A stretch of DNA of 64,000 bases from Candidatus Butyricicoccus avistercoris (GTDB lineage: Bacteria; Bacillota; Clostridia; Oscillospirales; Butyricicoccaceae), in contig DXIE01000028.1 in NCBI GenBank assembly GCA_019113005.1, positions 62,001 to 126,000 on the forward strand. The letters are read 5' to 3'. Under the pieces are notes generated by a model. The model did not search any database. It was not told the origin of the DNA and saw only the letters and a list, made by a program, of their open reading frames with translations. A program made the position numbers and the translations under genes. Shown piece by piece: positions 1 through 8,191 of the stretch; within the stretch, counting starts at the first letter, position 1; the number at the start of each line of letters is the position of its first letter.

Positions 1-43
1 ATTTGAAATTTGCTTTAATAACTTAACATTCGACAAACAACAA

Positions 44-79
44 GCGGGAGTCAGAAGCGTTTCCACCTCTCACTCCCGC
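44..79 (-). terminator. Inverted repeat downstream of ftsL
   Basis: An 8-bp perfect inverted repeat (GCGGGAGT at 44-51, ACTCCCGC at 72-79) lies just past the ftsL stop. On the minus strand the hairpin is followed by TTGTTGTTTG, a weak U-rich run. It may be a terminator or an attenuator before the next division gene, which would lie beyond the left edge. The 20-nt loop makes this only a fair candidate. Confidence 0.35.
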
Positions 80-100
80 AGTACCATTTTATTCATTAGC

Positions 101-568
101 TTATCGCAAATATTCCAATACAGCAGTAAAGCCACGCATTAGATTTGCAGCTGCGTCCCCCAGTTTTGTTGTATCGGAAACTTCTGTAACTTCCGGTTTT
201 GTCATTTCGATATATTCTATCTGAGATGGGTCCATTTTAACCATACCCAGCTCATTTTGTGCATAATTTTCCACATAACTTATACTCAAAGTCTGTTCTT
301 TACGGGCTTTGAGTGAAACGTATTCACTTTGCACCTGCTCTAAAGCTGTTTCTTGCTCACCTATTTCCTTTGTAAGACGTGTAAGATTCATATTGCTATA
401 AAGGAGCATAGCACAAAAACACGCTAAGGCTAGTGCAGCCATAACTCTTGGAAAAGATAACATGCGAAGAAGTTTGCTTCTGGACGTACGCTTTCGAGCA
501 GCGGATTTTGTTGTCTGACGCACAGTAGGTTTTGGTGCCTGCTGATTGGCTGTGCGAGATTTATCCAT
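101..568 (-). CDS. ftsL: Cell division protein FtsL-like (septum formation initiator family)
   Basis: The 155-residue protein has a basic, flexible cytoplasmic N-terminus (about 1-40), one hydrophobic membrane segment (about 42-60) and then an extracellular heptad-rich coiled coil with a YAQNELGMVK stretch, typical of FtsL/DivIC proteins. FtsL forms a trimer with FtsQ/DivIB and FtsB/DivIC and licenses septal peptidoglycan synthesis at the division site. It follows rsmH by 41 bases on the same strand, the classical dcw order rsmH-ftsL-ftsI, so a penicillin-binding protein gene is expected past the left edge. The ATG at 566-568 is the natural start. Sequence conservation in this family is low, so the name rests mainly on topology and position. 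Confidence 0.8.
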   Translation of the reverse strand: MDKSRTANQQAPKPTVRQTTKSAARKRTSRSKLLRMLSFPRVMAALALACFCAMLLYSNMNLTRLTKEIGEQETALEQVQSEYVSLKARKEQTLSISYVENYAQNELGMVKMDPSQIEYIEMTKPEVTEVSDTTKLGDAAANLMRGFTAVLEYLR

Positions 569-609
569 TTAAAGCCATTCCCTTCTTAAAAATCAAAAAA
601 ATAATATGT

Positions 610-1554
610 TTAAAGTTTCTGACAAACCCTAAGTTTTGCAGAGCGAGCTCTTGCATTTTCGTCTATTTCGCTTTGTGTAGGCAAAATAGGCTTACGGCTT
701 ATCAGCTTTACCTTTGGCTTATTTCCGCACACGCATACAGGGAAATCCCTTGGACATGTGCAGCCTTCAGCCGCTTTTTTCATAGTTTCCTTAACAATGC
801 GGTCTTCAAGTGAGTGGAAAGTGATTACCGCAAGTCGTCCATTTGGATTAAGTGAATCTATTGCCTTTTGCATAGCCTCTCTAACCGCACCTAGCTCGTC
901 ATTTACTGCAATTCTAATTGCCTGAAATGAACGCTTAGCTGGGTGCTGTTTTTCTCTTAGAGCCTTAGCAGGCATAGCACTCTTAATAATATCTACAAGT
1001 TCTATCGTTGTTTCAATCGGTTTTTGCTCACGGGTGCGAACAATAGCAGCGGAGATATTAGAGGCATAACGCTCCTCGCCATACTCTATTAGTATTCTAC
1101 GAAGTTCTAACTGCTCAAATGTGTTTACAACATCGTAAGCTGTAAGTTTTTGCTGTCTATCCATACGCATATCAAGTGGTGCATCTTGCATATAAGAAAA
1201 ACCACGTTCCGCCTCATCAAGCTGGGGAGATGATACGCCAAGGTCAAATAAAATTCCATCAACACCAGAAAGCCCTAAATCGCTAATCACATTATCAAGA
1301 TTGCGAAAATCGCTCTTTACAAGTGTTACACGCTCACGAACGTCCTTGAGACGTTTTTCAGCGTTATTAAGTGCAGCATCATCTCTGTCTATGCAAATAA
1401 GTCTGCCGCCCTTATCAAGCCTTTGAGCTATTCTAAGCGAATGACCTGCACCGCCTAGAGTAGCGTCCATGTAAGTTCCATCTGGCTTAATTTCGAGTGC
1501 ATCTAAACACTCATTAAGCAAGATAGATATATGATGAAAATCACTTTGATTCAT
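610..1554 (-). CDS. rsmH: 16S rRNA (cytosine-N4)-methyltransferase RsmH
   Basis: RsmH (MraW) uses S-adenosylmethionine to methylate N4 of C1402 in 16S rRNA in the small-subunit decoding centre. The 314-residue length is normal. The start HISILLNECLDAL, the SAM-binding motif ATLGGAGHS, the FDLGVSSPQLD segment and the C-terminal ITFHSLEDRIVK motif are all present. It is the first gene of a dcw-type operon with ftsL; the usual mraZ gene is absent upstream, where there are about 300 non-coding bases. A good promoter and a LexA-type palindrome lie in that gap. The ATG at 1552-1554 has no strong ribosome site but agrees with the family N-terminus. Confidence 0.97.
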   Translation of the reverse strand: MNQSDFHHISILLNECLDALEIKPDGTYMDATLGGAGHSLRIAQRLDKGGRLICIDRDDAALNNAEKRLKDVRERVTLVKSDFRNLDNVISDLGLSGVDGILFDLGVSSPQLDEAERGFSYMQDAPLDMRMDRQQKLTAYDVVNTFEQLELRRILIEYGEERYASNISAAIVRTREQKPIETTIELVDIIKSAMPAKALREKQHPAKRSFQAIRIAVNDELGAVREAMQKAIDSLNPNGRLAVITFHSLEDRIVKETMKKAAEGCTCPRDFPVCVCGNKPKVKLISRKPILPTQSEIDENARARSAKLRVCQKL

Positions 1555-1654
1555 ATATACAAACTCATTTCTAAATATATATAAAAAATAATCTTAAAAG
1601 CCAATTTAAAGTTTAAACTAGATGCATTTACAAACGTCCACGCACCTTTAAATT

Positions 1655-1683
1655 ATTATAACCTTTTTGTAATCATTTTGCAA
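1655..1683 (-). promoter_or_regulatory. Sigma-A-type promoter of rsmH-ftsL
   Basis: Read on the minus strand, TTGCAA (1678-1683) and TATAAT (1655-1660) are separated by exactly 17 bases. The site is about 100 bases upstream of the rsmH start and is the only near-consensus promoter seen in the gap. Confidence 0.75.
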
Positions 1684-1761
1684 CCCTAGCATATAACTTT
1701 TTTTAAATGCAAATGACCTATTTTTAATAAAGTAATGCGAATTTTGTCACTTTTCTTTTAT

Positions 1762-1775
1762 CGAACAGTTGTTCG
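1762..1775. promoter_or_regulatory. LexA (SOS) box upstream of rsmH
   Basis: CGAACAGTTGTTCG is a perfect match to the Gram-positive LexA consensus CGAAC-N4-GTTCG. It lies about 79 bases upstream of the rsmH -35 element, and no other gene points away from it, so rsmH-ftsL is the only candidate target in view. On the minus strand it falls between TTGCAA and GATAAA, which may form a second, LexA-covered promoter. Binding is inferred, not shown. Confidence 0.65.
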
Positions 1776-1787
1776 ATTTTTTGCAAA

Positions 1788-1819
1788 ACAAAACAGGAGA
1801 CCATTTAAACGCCTCCTGC
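1788..1819 (-). terminator. Terminator of the uvrC-rsmD-coaD operon
   Basis: A hairpin with CAGGAG/CTCCTG arms (1794-1799 and 1813-1818) lies some 40 bases past the last gene of this operon and is followed on the minus strand by TTTTGTTTTG. Confidence 0.55.
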
Positions 1820-1855
1820 TCTTTATATAAAATATACAAATAAAGCTTAATAATT

Positions 1856-2317
1856 TTATAGAGCTTGCGATGCAATATCCTTAAAGCGTTGACGAGCTTT
1901 TTGAACCTCTGCAAGACCTAAAGCCACAGATTCTTCTGTACGTTTTAGTGTGTCCTCACAGTATTCATTAGCCACCTTGCGAAGCTCTCTAGCTTGAATT
2001 TCCGCATTGCTCAGAATTTCCTTAGCCTTTGCCTGTGCAGCTTTCATAACCTCTGTTTCAGAAATTAGTGTGCGTGCTGCATCTTCTGCCTGTTGCTTTA
2101 GAGCATCAGCCTCACGCTTGCCTGCTGTTAGAAGCTCATTACGCTTTTCAACAATATCCTGTGCCATTTTAAGGTCTGCTGGCAGAGATACTCTAAGCTC
2201 ATCAAGCATATCAAGCACTCTGTCACGTTCTAACATACACTTATCGGTAAAAGGTACTGCTCCTGCGTCTTGTACCATCTCATATAGGCTGTTTACCAGT
2301 TCTTCTACTGTTGCCAT
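1856..2317 (-). CDS. Coiled-coil protein of unknown function, last gene of the coaD operon
   Basis: The 153-residue protein is almost entirely charged, alanine-rich helix and contains no membrane segment. Residues about 50-145 form a long coiled coil (repeated KxEADAL, QAKAKEILSNAE and similar heptads), resembling V-type ATPase stalk subunits E/H and DivIVA-like scaffolds. Automatic pipelines often call such proteins 'ATPase' from this helical similarity; no nucleotide-binding motif is visible, so that name should not be trusted. It starts five bases after the coaD stop and is clearly co-transcribed with uvrC, rsmD and coaD. Its function is unknown. Confidence 0.75.
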   Translation of the reverse strand: MATVEELVNSLYEMVQDAGAVPFTDKCMLERDRVLDMLDELRVSLPADLKMAQDIVEKRNELLTAGKREADALKQQAEDAARTLISETEVMKAAQAKAKEILSNAEIQARELRKVANEYCEDTLKRTEESVALGLAEVQKARQRFKDIASQAL

Positions 2318-2322
2318 TGTCT

Positions 2323-2808
2323 TTATCCGTCCTTTCGTATTCTCGCTATAATTTCGCTCTCGATTTCAGCAGGCACAAAGTCTGCTACATTTCCGCCATG
2401 CAGTGCGATGTCCTTTACCATTGATGATGAAAGGTACATATATTCCGCACTTGTCATTAAAAATACAGTATCTACTTCTGGGTTTAACTTTCTGTTTGTC
2501 AGAGCCATTTGAAATTCATACTCAAAATCGCTGACTGCTCTTAGACCTTTAACAATCGTACAAGCACCTTGTTTGGCGGCGTAATCTGCAAGCAAACCAC
2601 CAAAACTATCTATTTCAACGCCCTTTATATGCTTTGTTGTGCGGCGGAGAAACTCTTTTCTTTCTTCTACCGAAAAAATCGGCTTTTTAGATACATTGTG
2701 CATAACCACAACTATAAGTTTATCAAACAAAGCAGAAGCTCTGTTTATGATATCTAGGTGACCAAGTGTAACAGGGTCAAAACTTCCAGGATAAATTGCA
2801 ATTTTCAT
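2323..2808 (-). CDS. coaD: Phosphopantetheine adenylyltransferase
   Basis: CoaD transfers AMP from ATP to 4'-phosphopantetheine to make dephospho-CoA, the penultimate step of coenzyme A synthesis. The N-terminal nucleotidyltransferase motif YPGSFDPVTLGH, the HNVSKKP segment and the C-terminal YMYLSSSMVKDIA motif are intact and the length (161 residues) is typical. The ATG at 2806-2808 was chosen over an upstream in-frame codon because the protein then begins MKIAIYPGSFDP like its homologues and a GGA ribosome site lies in place. It sits 22 bases after rsmD, the common rsmD-coaD pairing of Firmicutes. Confidence 0.96.
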   Translation of the reverse strand: MKIAIYPGSFDPVTLGHLDIINRASALFDKLIVVVMHNVSKKPIFSVEERKEFLRRTTKHIKGVEIDSFGGLLADYAAKQGACTIVKGLRAVSDFEYEFQMALTNRKLNPEVDTVFLMTSAEYMYLSSSMVKDIALHGGNVADFVPAEIESEIIARIRKDG

Positions 2809-2830
2809 ATTTTTATTTCCATATCTATTA

Positions 2831-3382
2831 TTAAACATCTAAATTATCTTTATGATAAAGTACGGTAATTTTTATTGCACCATAGCGGTATTCTTTACCC
2901 ATTTTATAAGGTGAATTTATCTCGTCCTCCATAGCACTTTCGCATAATATTATACCAGAGGGAGCTAAAATGTCAAACTCATTCAGCATAAAAAGTGCAT
3001 CATTTAATATTTTTCCGCCATATGGTGGGTCTAACAATATAAGGTCATATTTATTTTTATCTGCTCGTTTTATAAATTCGCTTGCATTTATAGGGTGAAG
3101 TTTTGCTCTATCCTCAACCCTTGCAAGCGACAAATTTCTTCTTATTGTCTGCTGTGCATTTTTGTTATGGTCTACAAAATCGCAAAATTTTGCACCACGG
3201 CTCAGTGTTTCTATACCCAGCTGACCTGTACCTGCAAATAAATCTAAAACAACAGCATCTCTTATATGCATTTGAATTATATTAAAAACCGATTCCTTTA
3301 CTCTATCGGTTGTAGGTCTTGTGTTCATACCTTGTACAGGCTGTAATTTACAGCCTCTGGCACTTCCTGAAATTACTCTCAC
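2831..3382 (-). CDS. rsmD: 16S rRNA (guanine(966)-N2)-methyltransferase RsmD
   Basis: RsmD methylates N2 of G966 in 16S rRNA on the 30S particle. The 183-residue protein begins MRVISGSARGCKL, has the RPTTDRVKESVFN segment, the SAM-binding LDLFAGTGQLGIE motif and the catalytic DPPYGG motif. It starts with GTG, and this GTG shares bases with the TGA stop of uvrC (GTGA overlap), so translation of the two is probably coupled. Confidence 0.95.
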   Translation of the reverse strand: MRVISGSARGCKLQPVQGMNTRPTTDRVKESVFNIIQMHIRDAVVLDLFAGTGQLGIETLSRGAKFCDFVDHNKNAQQTIRRNLSLARVEDRAKLHPINASEFIKRADKNKYDLILLDPPYGGKILNDALFMLNEFDILAPSGIILCESAMEDEINSPYKMGKEYRYGAIKITVLYHKDNLDV

Positions 3383-5217
3383 GTTTTATTTTCTCCCGAA
3401 TGAAAAAAGTCATATACTGCCTGTGCAGTATTTGCTGGCACAATGCGTTTAAGCTCATTTATATCAGCTTTTTTTATAGCATCTATTGTTTTAAAATGTT
3501 TTAAAAGCTCATTTCTGCGTTTTTCGCCAACTCCAGAAATTTTATCTAGAGTTGAGGTTTTCATGCGTTTAGAGCCTAAATTTCTGTTAAAAGTTATTGC
3601 AAACCTATGAGTTTCCTCTTGTATTCGACCGATTAAAGCAAAAACCGCTGGCATAGTAGAAATGCCAAATTCTCTTGAATCTGGAGCAACTAAACCTCTT
3701 GTTCTGTGGCGGTCATCTTTGACCATGCCAAAACATGGCACAGCTATATTAAACCTATCTAAAACCGTTTTAGCCGTTCTTACATGCCCTAAACCACCAT
3801 CAATCAAAAACATATCTGGCAGTGGACTGAATTTTTCATCACCAGCTTTAAATCTTTCAATACGTCTTGTCAGCATTTCTGCCATAGCCGCATAATCATC
3901 TTGACCATTTGCAGTACATTCAATTTTAAATTTACGGTATTTACTGCGTTTTGGCTGTGCATTTTCAAAAACCACCATAGAACCAACAGTATCTGCACCC
4001 GCAAAATTTGAAATATCATAACTTTCAAGCAAAACAGGCAATTTTTCAGTACCCGTTATATTTTGAAGTAATTCAAGAGATTTTGCATATCTTTGCTCTT
4101 TGGTTTCAGTTCTTGATATTTCTTCACTTGCATTTTTTTCTGCAAGTCTGACTAAATCGTGACGCTTTCCACGCTTTGGCACACTTAAAACTATATTCTT
4201 GCCTGCAATAGCCGATAAAAACTGATTTATAATTTCGATATCTTCTATTTCATAGTTTAAAAACACAGTTTTAGGCACGACTTTTCTAAGTGAATAATAT
4301 TGTTTTAAAAATGCACTTAAAACCTCGCTTATATCCTCTGTACCTACACCATCTATGATAGTATATTCTTTATCTTGAAGTGAGCCGCCGAGATAATGAA
4401 GTACAACTACACAGCCTTTTGTCTGCCCTTGAACAAATGAAACAACGTCTAAATCTGCAAAAGAGCCTGCAACTACCTTTTGTTTTTGGTTTAAGCCCTC
4501 AATGGCTTTTATTCTCTCTCTGATAATTGCTGCACGTTCAAAGTTTAAATCCTCTGCATAAATTTGCATTTGATTATTTAGGCTTTTTAAAAGCGATTTA
4601 TCATTTCCCTGTAATAACTCTATACCTTCATCTATAAGTTTTTTATAGTCTTCCTGTGAAATATCGCCTGTGCAAGGTGCTATACATCTGCCTAAATGTT
4701 TGTTAAGACAAGGTCTTGCTTTGCCTATATCCCTTGGAAAAACCCGTCTGCATGTTTTAAGCTTTAATGTTTCGCTTATTGTATCAATCGCCTGTTTTGC
4801 AGCACCTCGGCTTAAATATGGCCCAAAATATCTATCCTTATCTGCTTTTGGTGCAGAAACTATTTCAAACTCTGGAAAAGGTTTAGATGTAGAAACCTTG
4901 ATAAATGGATAACCTTTATCATCTTTAAGCAAGATATTATATTTAGGTTTATATTTTTTAATCATCGCATTTTCAAGCACTAACGCTTCAAACTCCGACT
5001 CAGTTACAATGATTTCAAAATCCCAAATATTCGACACCATAACTTTTGTTTTAGGGCTATGTCGTGTATCGCTTCCAAAATACTGTGAAACACGATTTTT
5101 AAGTGCTTTAGCTTTGCCTACATAAATAACCTGACCAGCTTTATTTTTCATAATATAAACGCCAGCTTCATAAGGCAGTGAAAGCACTTTTGCTTTAAGC
5201 TCATCAAATCTGCTCAT
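3379..5217 (-). CDS. uvrC: Excinuclease ABC subunit C
   Basis: UvrC makes the dual incisions either side of a DNA lesion after damage recognition by UvrA and UvrB. All parts are present over 612 residues: an N-terminal GIY-YIG nuclease (AGVYIMKNKAGQVIYVGKAK, about 17-36), a UVR motif that contacts UvrB (about 205-240), an RNase H-like second nuclease domain with DVVSF and LIDGGLGH motifs, and a C-terminal helix-hairpin-helix region (LDKISGVGEKRRNELLKHF). A GGAGGAAT ribosome site precedes the ATG. It leads the uvrC-rsmD-coaD operon. No LexA box was seen directly upstream. Confidence 0.98.
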   Translation of the reverse strand: MSRFDELKAKVLSLPYEAGVYIMKNKAGQVIYVGKAKALKNRVSQYFGSDTRHSPKTKVMVSNIWDFEIIVTESEFEALVLENAMIKKYKPKYNILLKDDKGYPFIKVSTSKPFPEFEIVSAPKADKDRYFGPYLSRGAAKQAIDTISETLKLKTCRRVFPRDIGKARPCLNKHLGRCIAPCTGDISQEDYKKLIDEGIELLQGNDKSLLKSLNNQMQIYAEDLNFERAAIIRERIKAIEGLNQKQKVVAGSFADLDVVSFVQGQTKGCVVVLHYLGGSLQDKEYTIIDGVGTEDISEVLSAFLKQYYSLRKVVPKTVFLNYEIEDIEIINQFLSAIAGKNIVLSVPKRGKRHDLVRLAEKNASEEISRTETKEQRYAKSLELLQNITGTEKLPVLLESYDISNFAGADTVGSMVVFENAQPKRSKYRKFKIECTANGQDDYAAMAEMLTRRIERFKAGDEKFSPLPDMFLIDGGLGHVRTAKTVLDRFNIAVPCFGMVKDDRHRTRGLVAPDSREFGISTMPAVFALIGRIQEETHRFAITFNRNLGSKRMKTSTLDKISGVGEKRRNELLKHFKTIDAIKKADINELKRIVPANTAQAVYDFFHSGENKT

Positions 5218-5243
5218 TATTCCTCCGCTATCTAGAAAAATAA

Positions 5244-5273
5244 CAGAAAAAGCACCGCTTTGCGGTGCCTTTT
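5244..5273 (-). terminator. Terminator of ptsH
   Basis: A GC-rich hairpin (GCACCGC at 5252-5258, GCGGTGC at 5262-5268, 3-base loop) followed on the minus strand by TTTTTC lies directly between ptsH and uvrC. Confidence 0.85.
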
Positions 5274-5289
5274 AGGTTTTCCGAAAAAA

Positions 5290-5553
5290 TTAGTCGGTAA
5301 AATTAGAGGTGATTAGCTCAACAAGTGCGTTAACAGCTTCTTCCTCATCTGGGCCGTCCGCAATCAGATTGATTGTTGTGCCCTTAGTGATGCCAAGGGA
5401 GAGAATGCCTAGTAAGCTCTTAGCATTTACACGACGCTCTTCCTTTTCAACAAGAATTGTGCTTTTAAACTCGTTAGCTTTCTGAATAAAAAAGGTTGCT
5501 GGTCTTGCATAAAGACCTACTTGGTTAGTTACCTGTACCTCTTTAGAATACAT
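5290..5553 (-). CDS. ptsH: HPr-family phosphocarrier protein with Tyr in place of the active-site His15
   Basis: HPr normally carries phosphate from enzyme I to sugar-specific PTS permeases on His15, and acts in catabolite control when Ser46 is phosphorylated by HPr kinase. This 87-residue protein has the HPr fold and the regulatory segment AKSLLGILSLG with Ser46, but the active-site motif reads GLYARPA where HPr has GLHARPA, so position 15 is Tyr (codon TAT). It should therefore be unable to act in the PTS phosphorelay and resembles Bacillus Crh, which has Gln15 and works only in regulation. The start at 5551-5553 gives the normal HPr N-terminus and has GGGAG upstream. The gene is monocistronic with its own promoter and terminator. 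No enzyme I or permease gene is nearby. Confidence 0.9.
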   Translation of the reverse strand: MYSKEVQVTNQVGLYARPATFFIQKANEFKSTILVEKEERRVNAKSLLGILSLGITKGTTINLIADGPDEEEAVNALVELITSNFTD

Positions 5554-5624
5554 TTCCTCATCGCTCCCTATTCTTGGATTTAACCAGTTTGGTGATATCG
5601 TTTTCAAAAATTTAGTCTACAAAT

Positions 5625-5653
5625 AGAATACCTTTTTTTTGAACTTTCGTCAA
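5625..5653 (-). promoter_or_regulatory. Promoter of the HPr-like gene
   Basis: On the minus strand TTGACG (5648-5653) and TATTCT (5625-5630) are 17 bases apart, about 70 bases upstream of the chosen start codon. Confidence 0.65.
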
Positions 5654-5791
5654 CATAATTATTGCTATAAAACACTTCTGTTTTGTAGAAATTTTTTAAA
5701 AAAAGTGACGAATATTGTAGCGTTTCAACAATATATAGGTTTTTAAGGGGTAATTTCTATTGTTTTAGTGTAAATTAAATGCCATAAATTT

Positions 5792-8176
5792 TTATTTAAA
5801 TTCAACAACAGTTACACCATTTTCGCCCTCACCGTATACACCATTTCTAACAGTTTTTATACGTTTATTGCGTTTTAAATGCTGCTGTATAGCGTTTCTT
5901 AAAACGCCTGTGCCTTTACCGTGAATAATTCTAACAGATGGTAAAGATGACATCATAGCACTTGATAAAAATTGGTCAACTTCTATAATTGCCTCCTCCG
6001 CACACATACCACGCACATCAACTTCACTTGCTGCTGCATTTAATTTAAGCTCTCTTGTTGCACCGCCTGCACTAGGTCTTGGCATTTTAGGCTTTTGAGC
6101 ATTTTGTTTTTTTATAGGGCGGACTTCGTTTATGTTAACGCTTGTTTTCATAATACCCGCTTGTACCTGCATATTACCATTGTTATCTGGCTCAGTAAGC
6201 ACCACAGCCACAATATTGGATACATTTATAAGCTGTACTTCATCGCCCTTGTGAATAGCTGTGGTATTTTCAACTGTGCGTTTTTCTTTTTTCTTGCGTA
6301 GTTCGGTTTCGGTCTGAGTGATTACTCCACGAAGTGCCGCTTTAGCCGCTGCCAGATTTTGCTCTTTGTTTTTACTGCTCTTTTTCTTGATGTCATCAAG
6401 CTCAGCAAATACGGTTTCGGCTGTCATTCTTGCGTCTTTTAATATTCTATCAGCCTTTAATCTCGCATTTTCAACTATGCGGTCTGCCTCATCTTCCGAT
6501 TTATCACGCAGATTTTCCGCTTTATCTCGCTCGCTTTGTGCAGCAGAACGAAGTCTCTCAGCCTCTGCTTTATACTTTTCAAGCAGTCTGCGTTCTTTTT
6601 CAAGCTGTGCAAGCACATCTTCAAAGCGTGTATTTTCACTTGAAAGCTGCTCTTTTGCTCTTTCCAAAATCACAGGCTGTAAACCAAGCCTTGCAGCTAT
6701 GGCAAAAGCGTTTGACTTACCTGGGATACCTGTTAAAAGTCTGTATGTTGGTCTTAATGTACCTACATCAAACTCACAAGAGGCATTTTCAACACCATCA
6801 GTTGTAAGAGCAAATGTTTTAAGCTCAGAATAATGTGTAGTAGCCGCAACAAATGCCCCCATTTGTCTTGCATAGCCTATAACAGATACGGCAAGAGCCG
6901 CACCTTCAACAGGGTCAGTACCTGCACCAAGCTCGTCAAATAGCACTAAATCGCCTTTTGCACACTTTTCCATCATACCGACAATAGTTTTCATATGAGA
7001 TGAGAAAGTTGAAAGACTTTGTTCTATGCTTTGCTCGTCGCCAATATCAGCATAAACATTTTCAAATACACAAACCTCAGAAAGCTCATTTGCAGGTATA
7101 TGAAGTCCTGATGCAGCCATTAAGCTTAAAAGACCAAGTGTTTTAAGTGAAACTGTTTTACCGCCTGTATTTGGGCCTGTAATAACAAGTGTGTCGTAAT
7201 CTGTACCGATTGCTATATCTATTGGTACAGCCTTTTTAATATCGAGTAGTGGGTGCCTTGCACGTTTTAATGTTACACCATAACCATCTTTTTTAAAATT
7301 CGGTGATGTTGCATTCATCTTAAAAGAGAGTTTAGCACGAGCAAAAATAAAGTCAAGTGTTATAAGCTGCTCTAAATCCTGACGTATAATTTCAGCACAG
7401 CCCGAAACCTCAGCCGAAAGCTCGGATAAAATACGTTCAATTTCCGCCTGTTCCTTGCCTTCTAAAATTTTCATCTGGTTATTGATTTCAACAACTGCGG
7501 CAGGCTCTACAAAGACAGTCGCACCTGATGAAGAAGTATCATGCACAAGACCAGCTACATCTCCCCTATGTTCTGCCTTTACAGGTACAACATAACGCCC
7601 ATTTCTTTGAGTTATAATTGTTTCCTGTAAATATTTAGAGCGTTCTCCAGAGATAAGCTTGCTAAGTACATCTCTAACCTTGCCCGAAATTTGACGCATT
7701 TGTCTGCGAATAGTTGTAAGTTCTGAGCTTGCACCATCTGCAACTTCTTCTTCACTTAAAATTGAAGTGGTAATTCTCTGTTCAAGTGATTGATTGCCCG
7801 CAAGCAGACGATAAATAGGAGTTATTGAAGTTTTTTTCTCCTCATCTGAAAAATAAGTCTGCATAAGTCTTACGCACTGCAAAACTGAGGCAACATTTAA
7901 AAGCTCTTTGAGATTTAAAACACCACCCATTTCAGCACGCTTTAATGCTCCAGTTATCTCTCTTATGCCACCAAGCGAAGGACTCCCCTTAATTGTCATT
8001 ATATTCTTTGCATCGCTTGTTTGTTTCATATAAATTTCTGCTTGTTCTAAATCTGTAACAGGTCTTAAAGCCATACATTGGTTTTTACCTTGACTAGATG
8101 CCGCTTCTCCAGCGAGAAGCTCTAGAACAGCATAATATTCCAAAGTTTTAAGCGATTTTTCTGCTAATCTATTCAT
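5792..8176 (-). CDS. mutS2: Endonuclease MutS2 (ribosome-associated MutS-like ATPase)
   Basis: The 794-residue protein has the MutS2 architecture: a MutS core with clamp helices, an ABC-type ATPase with Walker A GPNTGGKT and Walker B LVLFDELGAGTD, a long coiled coil (about 510-620), and a C-terminal Smr domain with VDVRGMCAEEAI and HGKGTGVLR. MutS2 suppresses recombination in some bacteria and, in Bacillus, splits collided ribosomes for quality control. The mismatch-recognition N-terminal domain of MutS is absent, as expected. It starts 15 bases after recO and is the last gene of the ybeY-dgkA-era-yqzL-recO-mutS2 series. Confidence 0.97.
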   Translation of the reverse strand: MNRLAEKSLKTLEYYAVLELLAGEAASSQGKNQCMALRPVTDLEQAEIYMKQTSDAKNIMTIKGSPSLGGIREITGALKRAEMGGVLNLKELLNVASVLQCVRLMQTYFSDEEKKTSITPIYRLLAGNQSLEQRITTSILSEEEVADGASSELTTIRRQMRQISGKVRDVLSKLISGERSKYLQETIITQRNGRYVVPVKAEHRGDVAGLVHDTSSSGATVFVEPAAVVEINNQMKILEGKEQAEIERILSELSAEVSGCAEIIRQDLEQLITLDFIFARAKLSFKMNATSPNFKKDGYGVTLKRARHPLLDIKKAVPIDIAIGTDYDTLVITGPNTGGKTVSLKTLGLLSLMAASGLHIPANELSEVCVFENVYADIGDEQSIEQSLSTFSSHMKTIVGMMEKCAKGDLVLFDELGAGTDPVEGAALAVSVIGYARQMGAFVAATTHYSELKTFALTTDGVENASCEFDVGTLRPTYRLLTGIPGKSNAFAIAARLGLQPVILERAKEQLSSENTRFEDVLAQLEKERRLLEKYKAEAERLRSAAQSERDKAENLRDKSEDEADRIVENARLKADRILKDARMTAETVFAELDDIKKKSSKNKEQNLAAAKAALRGVITQTETELRKKKEKRTVENTTAIHKGDEVQLINVSNIVAVVLTEPDNNGNMQVQAGIMKTSVNINEVRPIKKQNAQKPKMPRPSAGGATRELKLNAAASEVDVRGMCAEEAIIEVDQFLSSAMMSSLPSVRIIHGKGTGVLRNAIQQHLKRNKRIKTVRNGVYGEGENGVTVVEFK

Positions 8177-8191
8177 TTAAAATCCTGTTCC

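Noticed and set aside
1555..1855. mraZ remnant upstream of rsmH
   Set aside because: No frame with MraZ motifs could be read in the 300-base gap on either strand.
1856..2317. V-type ATPase subunit
   Set aside because: Similarity is limited to generic coiled coil; no other ATPase subunit genes are nearby.
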